DNA of 7,755 bases from an uncultured Lachnospiraceae bacterium (GCA_902782715.1 CACZOG010000219.1:1-7755); one strand, 5' to 3'. Counted from the first letter of the stretch, positions 1 to 6,376 are shown. A program made the numbers and translations. Notes: generated by a model not told the origin, from the sequence alone.

Positions 1-222
1 TTCCCCAATTTAAACGGTGACGAAGCATATGTAAGGGTACATGATATTTATAAGGAGATCAAAAAACTCGAAGTTCCTTACGGCGAGGAAAAAGTATCGG
101 TAACGATGACCTATGGTCTTACGGAATTCGACCTTGCCAAAAGGATAGAAGACAATATCAAAGAAGTTGATGAGAAACTCTACATGGGCAAACAATCCGG
201 AAGGGATAAAATTGTTTATTAA
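1..222 (+). CDS. C-terminal end of a GGDEF-domain protein (probable diguanylate cyclase), 5' truncated
   Basis: Frame 1 is open from the window edge to a TAA stop and gives 73 residues. They match the end of a GGDEF domain: a strand like the conserved 'VTVSIGVA' (here VSVTMTYGLTEF), then a helix ending VDEKLYMGKQSGRDKIVY, which follows the family pattern A(D)xALYxAKxxGRNxV. GGDEF proteins make the second messenger cyclic di-GMP from two GTP. The catalytic GGDEF loop, the inhibitory site and any sensor domain lie upstream of the window, so activity cannot be judged. The gene ends 35 bases before the sugar kinase, on the same strand, with no hairpin terminator between them, so read-through is possible. 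The family call is fairly secure; cyclase activity is inferred. Confidence 0.8.
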   Translation, partial: FPNLNGDEAYVRVHDIYKEIKKLEVPYGEEKVSVTMTYGLTEFDLAKRIEDNIKEVDEKLYMGKQSGRDKIVY

Positions 223-247
223 TCGCAGATAATATAAAACATAACGC

Positions 248-253
248 GGAGGT
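248..253 (+). promoter_or_regulatory. Ribosome binding site of the FGGY kinase
   Basis: GGAGGT lies four bases before the ATG at 258. It fixes the start of the kinase gene, whose first residues (MGAKELIEEGKAYLGIE) also match the N-terminus recalled for Bacteroides-type ribulokinases. Confidence 0.8.
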
Positions 254-257
254 AAAA

Positions 258-1844
258 ATGGGAGCAAAAGAATTAATCGAAGAGGGTAAAGCATATCTTG
301 GTATCGAATTCGGATCGACAAGGATCAAAGGTGTCGTTTGTGACGAGGCGGGCAATGTTCTCGCAATGGGCGGATTCGGCTGGGAAAACAGTTATAAAGA
401 CGGTGTCTGGACATATTCCGATGAGGAGATCTTTGCAGGACTTAAAGCATGTTACGCAGATGCCGCAAAAGATATAGAGAACAAATACGGGATCAAAGTC
501 AAGAAATTCGCGGGCATCGGTATTTCCGCAATGATGCACGGATATCTTGCTTTTGATGCAGACAATAAACTTCTTGTTCCTTTCAGAACATGGAGAAACA
601 CCATCACGGGTGAGGCAGCAGAGAAACTTACCAAAGAATTCAATTACAACATTCCTCAGAGATGGAGCATTTCACATCTTTATCAGGCAATGCTCAATAA
701 AGAAGAGCATGTAAAAGACATTGATTTCTTCACAACTCTTGCAGGTTACGTTCACTGGAAATTAACGGGCAGAAAGGTACTCGGAGTGGGCGATGCTTCG
801 GGTATGTTCCCTATCGATATAAATACGGGCAATTACGATGAAAAGATGATCGCAAAATTCGATGTTCTTGCCAAGGAAACAGCTTTGGCAAAAGGTCTTA
901 AGGAACTTCTTCCCGAAGTTTTAAATGCAGGTGAAAATGCAGGCTTCTTAACTGCAGAAGGCGCAGCACTTCTTGATGAGAGCGGCGTTCTGGAAGCAGG
1001 AATTCCCCTTTGTCCTCCCGAAGGCGATGCGGGAACCGGAATGGTTGCAACCAATTCGGTTAAGGTCAGAACGGGTAATATTTCCGCAGGTACAAGTGTA
1101 TTTGCAATGGTCGTACTTGAGAAAGAACTCTCCAAAGTTTATCCCGAGATCGATCTTGTTACCACACCCGACGGCGCACTTGTAGGAATGGTTCACTGCA
1201 ACAACTGTACATCCGAGATCAACAACTGGGTTAAGATCTTCAAAGAGTTCCAGGAACTCTTCGGAAATACTGTAGATATGAACGAACTTTTCACAAAGCT
1301 TTATTCCGTTTCTTTAGACGGAGATGCAGATTGCGGCGGAGTTCTTCTTTACAACTATCTTTCGGGTGAACCCGTTACCGGATTTGAAAAAGGTGCTCTG
1401 GTTCTTGCAAGAACGGCAGAGGATAATTTCTCACTTGCAAACCTTATGAGATCCAATCTTTATTCGGCTATGGCAACCCTTAAGGTCGGCCTCGATCTTA
1501 TGTTAAAAGAAGAAGGCGTTAAGGTTGATGAAATGTGGGGCCACGGCGGATACTTTAAGACCAAAGGCGTGGGAACCAAGATCGCGGCAGCAGCTATCGA
1601 TGCTCCCGTATCCGTAATGGAAACAGCTTCCGAAGGCGGCGCATGGGGTATCGCACTCCTTGCAGCTTTCATGGATAAAAAGAACGGAAAGACCTTATCC
1701 GAGTACTTATCGGATGTGATATTCAAAGACGCAAAATTCGAGAAATGCGCACCCGATGCCAAGGATGTGGCAGGCTTCGATGCGTACATCGAGAAGTATA
1801 AAAAAGGCCTCGCTATTGAGCGTGCGGCTGTAGACACATTATAG
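258..1844 (+). CDS. araB: FGGY-family sugar kinase, probable L-ribulokinase (Bacteroides-type AraB)
   Basis: This 528-aa cytoplasmic kinase probably phosphorylates L-ribulose with ATP to give L-ribulose-5-phosphate. Residues 13-24 (YLGIEFGSTRIK) form the first phosphate-binding loop. GDAGTGM at 256-262 carries the likely catalytic base Asp257. GTS at 278-280 is the second phosphate loop. The stretch from GHGGYFKTKG (428-437) to EGGAWGIALLAA (459-470) is the adenosine-binding part of the FGGY C-terminal domain. From memory it closely resembles the ribulokinase of Bacteroides arabinose operons (GDASGMFPID, FNYNIPQRWSI and PPEGDAGTGMVATNSV are shared blocks). That branch is not orthologous to E. 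coli AraB and is often annotated only as xylulokinase-like or FGGY kinase. The adjacent araD supports ribulose as substrate. Xylulose or another ketose remains possible. The gene is full length with no sign of damage. Confidence 0.78.
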   Translation: MGAKELIEEGKAYLGIEFGSTRIKGVVCDEAGNVLAMGGFGWENSYKDGVWTYSDEEIFAGLKACYADAAKDIENKYGIKVKKFAGIGISAMMHGYLAFDADNKLLVPFRTWRNTITGEAAEKLTKEFNYNIPQRWSISHLYQAMLNKEEHVKDIDFFTTLAGYVHWKLTGRKVLGVGDASGMFPIDINTGNYDEKMIAKFDVLAKETALAKGLKELLPEVLNAGENAGFLTAEGAALLDESGVLEAGIPLCPPEGDAGTGMVATNSVKVRTGNISAGTSVFAMVVLEKELSKVYPEIDLVTTPDGALVGMVHCNNCTSEINNWVKIFKEFQELFGNTVDMNELFTKLYSVSLDGDADCGGVLLYNYLSGEPVTGFEKGALVLARTAEDNFSLANLMRSNLYSAMATLKVGLDLMLKEEGVKVDEMWGHGGYFKTKGVGTKIAAAAIDAPVSVMETASEGGAWGIALLAAFMDKKNGKTLSEYLSDVIFKDAKFEKCAPDAKDVAGFDAYIEKYKKGLAIERAAVDTL

Positions 1845-1851
1845 AACTTGA

Positions 1852-1903
1852 GCCGAGCCTTCCCCTTGAGGGGAAGGTGTCAGCGAAGCTGACGGATGAG
1901 GTG
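1852..1903 (+). repeat. REP-like two-hairpin intergenic element between araB and araD
   Basis: Most of the 77-base gap is one compact element. Hairpin 1 has an 8-bp stem, CCTTCCCC (1858-1865) with GGGGAAGG (1870-1877), and a TTGA loop. Hairpin 2 has a 6-bp stem, GTCAGC (1879-1884) with GCTGAC (1888-1893), and a GAA loop. The box GGATGAGG (1894-1901) follows. I recognise this arrangement as a dispersed repeat common between genes of gut Firmicutes, where hairpin 1 and the GGATGAGG box stay constant and hairpin 2 varies. No second copy lies in this window, so repetition is knowledge rather than observation. Neither stem is followed by a T tract, so it is not a normal terminator. In the araBD mRNA it would form two stable hairpins just upstream of the araD ribosome binding site. 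Confidence 0.72.
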
Positions 1904-1921
1904 TAGAAGAAAGGCAAAAAT

Positions 1922-2617
1922 ATGTTAGAAGAATTAAAACAGAAAGTTTACGAAGCAAACATGCTCCTGCCTAAGTACGGACTTGTAACATTTACCTGGG
2001 GAAATGTGAGTGCGATTGACAGAGAAAAGGGACTTTTCGTAATAAAGCCTTCGGGTGTCGATTACGATGTTATGAAGCCCGAAGATATGGTAGTTGTGGA
2101 TCTTGAGGGAAATGTTGTTGAAGGAAGACTTAATCCTTCATCGGATACACCCACCCATCTTGAACTCTACAAAGGCTTTCCCGAGATCGGCGGAGTAGTA
2201 CATACTCATTCCACATATGCGACAAGCTTCGCACAGTCGGGAAGAGACATTCCCTGCTACGGAACAACTCATGCGGATTATTTCTACGGAAACATTCCCT
2301 GTGTAAGAAACCTTACAAAGGAAGAGATAGACGAAGCTTACGAGCTTAATACCGGCAAACTTATCGTAGACGAATTCAAGAGGTTGAATATCGATCCCGA
2401 TGCTGTTCCTGCAGTGCTTTGCAAGAACCACGGACCTTTCGCTTGGGGTAAGGATGCAAACAATGCGGTACATAATGCGGTTGTTCTGGAAGAAGTTGCA
2501 AAGATGGCACTTTTCACAGAACAGATAAACCACGAAGTTATCTCCGCTCCGCAGGAGTTACAGGATAAGCATTATTTCAGAAAACACGGCGCAAACGCAT
2601 ATTACGGACAGAAATAA
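1922..2617 (+). CDS. araD: L-ribulose-5-phosphate 4-epimerase
   Basis: This 231-aa enzyme, the same length as E. coli AraD, interconverts L-ribulose-5-phosphate and D-xylulose-5-phosphate, feeding arabinose carbon into the pentose phosphate pathway. It is a class II aldolase-fold protein. The metal ligands His94 and His96 (VVHTHS) and His170 (KNHGPFAWG) are present. So are Asp75 (SSDTPTH), the catalytic Asp119 (THADYFYG) and Tyr228 (AYYGQ), each one position below the E. coli numbers. The substrate loops TWGNVS (25-30) and KPSG (42-45) are intact. A GAAAGG site at 1909-1914, just past the REP-like element, lies seven bases before the ATG. The gene is the last of its operon, being followed by a strong terminator. 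The paralogues UlaF and SgbE catalyse the same reaction, but the neighbouring ribulokinase-type gene favours AraD. Confidence 0.95.
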   Translation: MLEELKQKVYEANMLLPKYGLVTFTWGNVSAIDREKGLFVIKPSGVDYDVMKPEDMVVVDLEGNVVEGRLNPSSDTPTHLELYKGFPEIGGVVHTHSTYATSFAQSGRDIPCYGTTHADYFYGNIPCVRNLTKEEIDEAYELNTGKLIVDEFKRLNIDPDAVPAVLCKNHGPFAWGKDANNAVHNAVVLEEVAKMALFTEQINHEVISAPQELQDKHYFRKHGANAYYGQK

Positions 2618-2624
2618 AAAACTA

Positions 2625-2657
2625 AAACCCGAAGATCATTCTTCGGGTTTATTTTTT
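2625..2657 (+). terminator. Rho-independent terminator of the araB-araD unit
   Basis: A 10-bp perfect stem, AAACCCGAAG (2625-2634) with CTTCGGGTTT (2641-2650), has a six-base loop and is followed by a run of six T (2652-2657). It starts seven bases after the araD stop and separates the sugar genes from the lipoprotein gene. Confidence 0.93.
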
Positions 2658-2709
2658 AAGAAATCACTGATAAAATAACCAATAAATCCAGATGTTTCAG
2701 ACGTATCTT

Positions 2710-2728
2710 TATCATAAAAGAGATGATA
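2710..2728 (+). promoter_or_regulatory. Possible -10 box within a small inverted repeat, upstream of the lipoprotein gene
   Basis: TATCAT at 2710-2715 is one base off the consensus -10, but no good -35 lies 16-18 bases upstream, so the promoter call is weak. The same six bases pair with ATGATA at 2723-2728 across a seven-base spacer, so the site could instead be a small operator or a hairpin just upstream of the ribosome binding site. A promoter is expected somewhere between 2658 and 2730, since a strong terminator precedes it. Confidence 0.25.
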
Positions 2729-2730
2729 TC

Positions 2731-2736
2731 GGGAGG
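2731..2736 (+). promoter_or_regulatory. Ribosome binding site selecting a GTG start
   Basis: GGGAGG lies seven bases before the GTG at 2744. An in-frame ATG at 2723 lies upstream of this site and has no comparable site of its own. Using it would add seven residues in front of an otherwise typical signal peptide. Confidence 0.8.
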
Positions 2737-2743
2737 AATATAC

Positions 2744-4216
2744 GTGAAGAATAAAATTTTAGTGTTTTTTGCAGTAATCATAAACGTCTTTTTACTTGCA
2801 GGCTGCACTAAAGCCACGAATACATATACATACGATGTGGAAAATATCGATCATTACGATTCTTTGTATATAACCCAAACCACGTATTATAAAGACAGGG
2901 TTGAGATCACTTTTAAGGGCACGAATTCGCTTGACGGCTATACGTTATATTCTCCGGACTTCACAGATTCCCGCGAGGTAACAAAGCGAAATAAGCTGAT
3001 CATCTATGCAGATGATCCTTCAAAGATTCATTCGGTCATCGCAAAGGGTTCATGGATAGAGGTTTATTTCAGATACCTTGATTCCGACGAATATGCGACC
3101 ATATGGCATACCTGGGCCGACGATATCGGCTGGACGGGTGAAAAGGGAGATAAGGATAAATACTATACACCACAAGAAAAGGATCTTCAGAGAAAAACAG
3201 CAAGCCAGATAGCAGTGCAAAAACAGTTAGCCGAGCAGGAAAGCAAGGATATTCTCGAAATCATAAAAGGCAGGTGGGTAAACGAAGACGGCTCATATTT
3301 TGATATCACCGAGGGCGACAGGGGCAGATGCCTGTTTTATTATGATGTTAAGGAAGATTATCTTAACGAGTTTTCAGGCATCAGTTTTTCATGGATCAGT
3401 GAGGATGAAAATAAAATTGACATGTATGAAAGACCCGAGGGCTGGGGAGCGTGGTACTCGTATGAAATAGAATTATCCGAAGACGGGAAATCATTTGATT
3501 ATGATTCACAAACCTACTACTTTGCGGACGAAGCGGTCTGGGGCAGTGTGGATGTTGAGTATATTAATCCCGTAAGAGTTTTATTTAACAATGCGGATGA
3601 ATGGAAAGTGACCAAAGCGCAGGACGAAGTTAAAGAAGCAGATGAGACTGACGAAGAAGAGTCTGAAAATGCTGAAACTGTCTGCAAATATGCAGTCACG
3701 GATCTCGACATGAACGGTCTTTCCGAAGTGCTTGTTTCGGGAATTTCAGAAGACGGTACATGTTTCCTTGAAGTCTATGAAGCCACAGAAGACGGAAGCA
3801 TTGAAAAGAAAAAAACAGATGATACACTGTTACAGCCGGCTTTGTATAATGCCGAAGAACTGCGCTGCCTCTGTCTTTCAAACAGATATCAGGATGTGTA
3901 CAAATATTATGTTGAGGGAAGAACAGATCACGACGAAGAAAGCTGTTTCATTCAGAATTATCTGATGTCTATACAGATCAATTCGTTAGTGCTTGAAAAA
4001 TCCATATCACAGGAATCTACAGACGCTGAAAATGTCACATACTACAATGATAAAGACGAAGAAATAAGCGAGAAACAATATAATGAATACAAAAAGGGAA
4101 TAGAGGGTGAATTTAACAAAACGATCAGGCTTTCATGGTTTGACGAGATCACCATAGAAAACATGGCACAGTCCATGGGAGTATTTTTAGAATCCATGAA
4201 TTACGAGGAAGAGTAA
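2744..4216 (+). CDS. Secreted lipoprotein of unknown function with a calcium-loop-like motif
   Basis: A 490-aa protein read from GTG at 2744. The N-terminus MKNKILVFFAVIINVFLLAGC is a lipoprotein signal peptide with lipobox LAGC. Cys21 would be lipidated and the protein anchored on the outer face of the membrane. Residues about 25-135 are a strand-rich domain. Residues 143-174 look like a long charged helix. Residues 169-263 start IIKGRWVNEDGSYFDIT and resemble lipocalin-like beta domains of Clostridia lipoproteins. A strongly acidic linker (294-312) follows. Then comes AVTDLDMNGLSEVLV with D320, D322, N324 and E328, like the DxDxNGxxE loop of VCBS or EF-hand-type repeats. Near the C-terminus YYNDKDEEISEKQY is a segment type common in such lipoproteins. 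No enzymatic motif was recognised. It forms its own transcription unit between two terminators. The lipoprotein call is firm; the domain names are tentative. Confidence 0.85.
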   Translation: MKNKILVFFAVIINVFLLAGCTKATNTYTYDVENIDHYDSLYITQTTYYKDRVEITFKGTNSLDGYTLYSPDFTDSREVTKRNKLIIYADDPSKIHSVIAKGSWIEVYFRYLDSDEYATIWHTWADDIGWTGEKGDKDKYYTPQEKDLQRKTASQIAVQKQLAEQESKDILEIIKGRWVNEDGSYFDITEGDRGRCLFYYDVKEDYLNEFSGISFSWISEDENKIDMYERPEGWGAWYSYEIELSEDGKSFDYDSQTYYFADEAVWGSVDVEYINPVRVLFNNADEWKVTKAQDEVKEADETDEEESENAETVCKYAVTDLDMNGLSEVLVSGISEDGTCFLEVYEATEDGSIEKKKTDDTLLQPALYNAEELRCLCLSNRYQDVYKYYVEGRTDHDEESCFIQNYLMSIQINSLVLEKSISQESTDAENVTYYNDKDEEISEKQYNEYKKGIEGEFNKTIRLSWFDEITIENMAQSMGVFLESMNYEEE

Positions 4217-4228
4217 AAGCACATAAAA

Positions 4229-4260
4229 GAAAGAGTATTAGTACTAATACTCTTTTTTTT
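4229..4260 (+). terminator. Terminator of the lipoprotein gene
   Basis: AAGAGTATTAGT (4231-4242) and ACTAATACTCTT (4243-4254) form a 24-bp perfect palindrome, probably folding with a GTAC loop. It runs into eight consecutive T (4253-4260). It begins 12 bases after the lipoprotein stop codon. Confidence 0.9.
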
Positions 4261-4269
4261 ATTTTGTTA

Positions 4270-4275
4270 TATAAT
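4270..4275 (+). promoter_or_regulatory. Probable -10 box for the phasin-like/ABC1 kinase pair
   Basis: A perfect TATAAT lies 56 bases before the ATG at 4331, in a very AT-rich stretch. The matching -35 position (about 4247-4253) falls in the arm of the upstream terminator and does not fit consensus. Either this promoter depends on its -10 and AT-rich context or another nearby site is used. Confidence 0.4.
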
Positions 4276-4314
4276 ATATTTATATCGTTTTAGATTAATA
4301 AACGGATAAAAAAA

Positions 4315-4322
4315 GAGGGTGA
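4315..4322 (+). promoter_or_regulatory. Ribosome binding site of the phasin-like gene
   Basis: GAGGGTGA ends eight bases before the ATG at 4331. A longer reading from an in-frame GTG at 4319 would begin inside this site and is therefore unlikely. Confidence 0.7.
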
Positions 4323-4330
4323 TTTTATTT

Positions 4331-4669
4331 ATGAACAGAGTGACGGACGCAACGAAAAAGATCATACTTGCCGGGCTCGGAAGCATAGATGAACAGAACG
4401 AAGAGATCAAAGACCTGCTTCGAAGGGGCAGTGCGATAATGGGCATGGGCGCTGTCGATAATGAAGAGCTTCTCTATAACGGCAACCGTGAAGAGATCAT
4501 GAGGAAGCGCGAGGAGAAGGAAAGAGAGGATCATACTTTCGAACTCGGACACGGAAGAAGTCTTTATTTAAATTCAAAGAAAGACGAAAACGGAAACGTT
4601 GTGGAAAGAACCTTTGAATACGAGAAAAACTCAAACCGCGGGGGAGGTGTTTCGGATGACGAGAACTGA
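4331..4669 (+). CDS. Small phasin-like protein coupled to an ABC1 kinase
   Basis: A 112-aa soluble, highly charged protein with no signal peptide or membrane segment. Residues 5-35 (TDATKKIILAGLGSIDEQNEEIKDLLRRGSA) resemble the N-terminal helix of phasin-family or 'polyhydroxyalkanoate synthesis regulator' proteins, in which a short hydrophobic AGLG segment is followed by a charged helix ending in an R/KRG motif. Residues 50-67 (NREEIMRKREEKEREDHT) look like a second helix. The C-terminus is polar and glycine/asparagine-rich. True phasins coat polyester granules. Nothing here shows polyester synthesis, so the name reflects likeness only. The gene overlaps the kinase start by 14 bases, which implies coupled translation and a shared function. 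I recall similar small proteins beside AarF genes in other Clostridia, but could not check this. Confidence 0.6.
   Translation: MNRVTDATKKIILAGLGSIDEQNEEIKDLLRRGSAIMGMGAVDNEELLYNGNREEIMRKREEKEREDHTFELGHGRSLYLNSKKDENGNVVERTFEYEKNSNRGGGVSDDEN
4641..4649 (+). promoter_or_regulatory. Ribosome binding site deciding the ABC1 kinase start
   Basis: GGGGAGGTG, inside the 3' end of the phasin-like gene, lies six bases before the ATG at 4656. This is the best site in the region and rules out the earlier in-frame ATG at 4599. Confidence 0.85.
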
Positions 4670-6266
4670 GATGAAATTACGAAACATTCCCAAGGAAATG
4701 TTTGATGAGACCAAGCGTCTCGAAGAGATCTTAGCGGTAATAAGAAAGCACAATTTAGTCAAAAACGGTCTTACTCCCGAGATTTTAAGACATATTCTCG
4801 AAGATCTCGGTCCGACTTTTATCAAGATCGGACAGATAATGAGTTCAAGAGGCGATTTCCTGCCTAAGGAATACTGCGAGGAACTTGAGAAATTAAGAGC
4901 CGATGTCAAGCCGCTTGATATAGAGATCATAAAAAAAGAAATAGAGAGTGAGCTCGGCAAACCGATAGACGAACTCTTTAAATCCATAGACGAAAAGCCT
5001 TTGGGAAGCGCATCCATAGCACAGGTTCATGCAGCCGTCCTTCCTGACGGAAGAAAAGTGGTCGTCAAAGTGCAGCGCCCGTATGTTGCGGACATGATGA
5101 TGAAGGACTTTGCCCTTTTGACCAAAGCCGCACGAATGGCAAAGATATCTCCCGTCAATCAGACGGTGGATTTTAACATGCTCGTCGAAGAGTTAAAAGA
5201 AGTATCCATAAACGAACTCGATTTTACGATCGAAGCAGAGACCACGATGGAATTTGCCAAAAATATGGCAGGCATAAATTATGTTACATGTCCCATCATA
5301 GAAGAGGATTATACCACGCAGAGAGTCATGACCATGAGTTTTATCGACGGTTTCTCGATCGGCGATCTTGAGAAACTCGATGAAGAAGGTTATGACAGAA
5401 AAGAAGTCGCAACCAAACTCGTCAACAACTTCTTAAAACAGGTTCTCGATGACGGCCTGTTCCATGCGGATCCACATCAGGGCAATCTTGAGATCTTAAA
5501 CGGCAAGATCGTCTGGCTTGACTGGGGCATGGTCGGAAGATTCGGCAAAAAAGAGCAGAATATCCTGAAAACGGCCATCACCGCCGTGGTTCAAAAAGAT
5601 GCAAATCTAATGAAAAACGCAGTTCTTTCTCTCGGAAAACCGACGAAAGAGATCAATCATCCGGTTCTTTTTAACGATATCGACGATGTTATGGAAAGAT
5701 ATTGTGCGATGAATCTTGAAGACATGAACATCGGAGAACTTTTATCAGAAGTAGTCGAACTTGCCGCAAGACACGGAATTTCACTCCCGAGAGGATTTTC
5801 AATGCTGGTACGTGCCCTTATCACGATCGAGGGTGTTGTCACGAAACTTAATGTCGACGTCAACATGGCACAGCTTTTCTCGGGAAAAGTCATGCAGGAT
5901 ATGCTCGAAGAGTTTGACTTAAAGCAGGAAATGATCGGGGATGCAAAGGCGGTCTACGACTCGGCAAAGAAATCACTGACCATTCCTTCGCTGTCTGCGG
6001 ATATGATGAAGTCCGTCATAAAAGGACAGACGAAACTAAACATTGAGCCGGTCGGCTTTGAACCGCTTATGAAGAGGGTGGAAAATCTCGTATCCGACAT
6101 GATCTTATGTATCATCATGGCTTCGCTTATAGTAAGTTCGTCACTTATCTGCACCACCAACATGCAGCCGCAGATACTGGGAATACCCGCACTCGGATTC
6201 GGGGGATTCGTTGTGGCGCTGGGCATGGGGATATATCTGATCATTAAACTTAACAAGAGGAAATAA
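4656..6266 (+). CDS. AarF/UbiB-family (ABC1) atypical kinase with C-terminal membrane anchor
   Basis: A 536-aa protein of the ABC1/UbiB/COQ8 atypical kinase family, start taken at 4656. The family marker KxGQ is K57-I-G-Q60 (FIKIGQIMSSRGDFLP). The nucleotide loop is PLGSASIAQVH (115-125), where the canonical loop is alanine-rich. The ATP lysine is K138 (VVVKVQRP). The ExD motif is E187/D189 (NELDF), followed by E193. The catalytic loop is FHADPHQGN (269-277) with D272 and N277. The metal aspartate is D289 in LDWGMVGRF, with W for the usual F. LVRALITIEGVV (384-395) is the conserved C-lobe helix. Residues about 482-500 and 506-530 are two membrane segments, and the tail KLNKRK is basic, probably cytoplasmic. 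UbiB supports ubiquinone synthesis by ATP hydrolysis on lipid-like intermediates, but quinones are unlikely in this host. A lipid or isoprenoid role is therefore inferred. Confidence 0.9.
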   Translation: MTRTEMKLRNIPKEMFDETKRLEEILAVIRKHNLVKNGLTPEILRHILEDLGPTFIKIGQIMSSRGDFLPKEYCEELEKLRADVKPLDIEIIKKEIESELGKPIDELFKSIDEKPLGSASIAQVHAAVLPDGRKVVVKVQRPYVADMMMKDFALLTKAARMAKISPVNQTVDFNMLVEELKEVSINELDFTIEAETTMEFAKNMAGINYVTCPIIEEDYTTQRVMTMSFIDGFSIGDLEKLDEEGYDRKEVATKLVNNFLKQVLDDGLFHADPHQGNLEILNGKIVWLDWGMVGRFGKKEQNILKTAITAVVQKDANLMKNAVLSLGKPTKEINHPVLFNDIDDVMERYCAMNLEDMNIGELLSEVVELAARHGISLPRGFSMLVRALITIEGVVTKLNVDVNMAQLFSGKVMQDMLEEFDLKQEMIGDAKAVYDSAKKSLTIPSLSADMMKSVIKGQTKLNIEPVGFEPLMKRVENLVSDMILCIIMASLIVSSSLICTTNMQPQILGIPALGFGGFVVALGMGIYLIIKLNKRK

Positions 6267-6310
6267 TCTTTTAGTAAGATAAAACCGCATAAATTGCCCA
6301 AAAAAGAATT

Positions 6311-6337
6311 TTGACTAAAGCACTTTCTTTGTATAAT
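6311..6337 (+). promoter_or_regulatory. Sigma-70-type promoter of the zinc-ribbon membrane protein gene
   Basis: TTGACT (6311-6316) and a perfect TATAAT (6332-6337) are separated by 15 bases, shorter than the 17-base optimum. Transcription would start near 6344 and give a leader of about 33 bases. The leader contains AGGGGGA (6364-6370), six bases before the ATG at 6377. Confidence 0.75.
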
Positions 6338-6376
6338 GAGAGTACAGTAGGAAAAAAGCGCAAAGGGGGATAAAGC

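Noticed and set aside
212..238. Promoter TTGTTT with TATAAA upstream of the kinase
   Set aside because: The spacing is 15 bases, the -35 is poor and the region is generally AT-rich, so it was too weak to list as a feature.
833..1135. Minus-strand open frames across the kinase gene and others like them elsewhere
   Set aside because: They lie fully inside well-supported + strand genes, lack ribosome binding sites and show no recognisable protein features.
258..1844. Calling the FGGY kinase a xylulokinase
   Set aside because: The recalled likeness to Bacteroides ribulokinase and the adjacent araD favour ribulose, although general annotation often uses the xylulokinase name.
1852..1903. Reading the two-hairpin element as a terminator or attenuator
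   Set aside because: No T run follows either hairpin, and the element matches a known dispersed repeat layout, so a stop between araB and araD is not supported.
2723..2743. Seven extra residues from an ATG at 2723 for the lipoprotein
   Set aside because: The strong GGGAGG site lies downstream of this ATG and at correct distance from GTG 2744. The shorter form begins with a normal MKNK signal peptide.
4319..4330. GTG start at 4319 for the phasin-like gene
   Set aside because: It falls within the ribosome binding site itself. ATG 4331 has the right spacing.
4599..4655. Nineteen extra residues from an ATG at 4599 for the ABC1 kinase
   Set aside because: No ribosome binding site precedes 4599, while GGGGAGGTG is ideally placed for 4656. 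The extra residues would only read through the other frame of the phasin-like gene.
6266..6280. Terminator after the ABC1 kinase (ATCTT with AAGAT)
   Set aside because: The stem has only five AT-rich base pairs and is followed by A residues, not T. Read-through into the next gene cannot be excluded.
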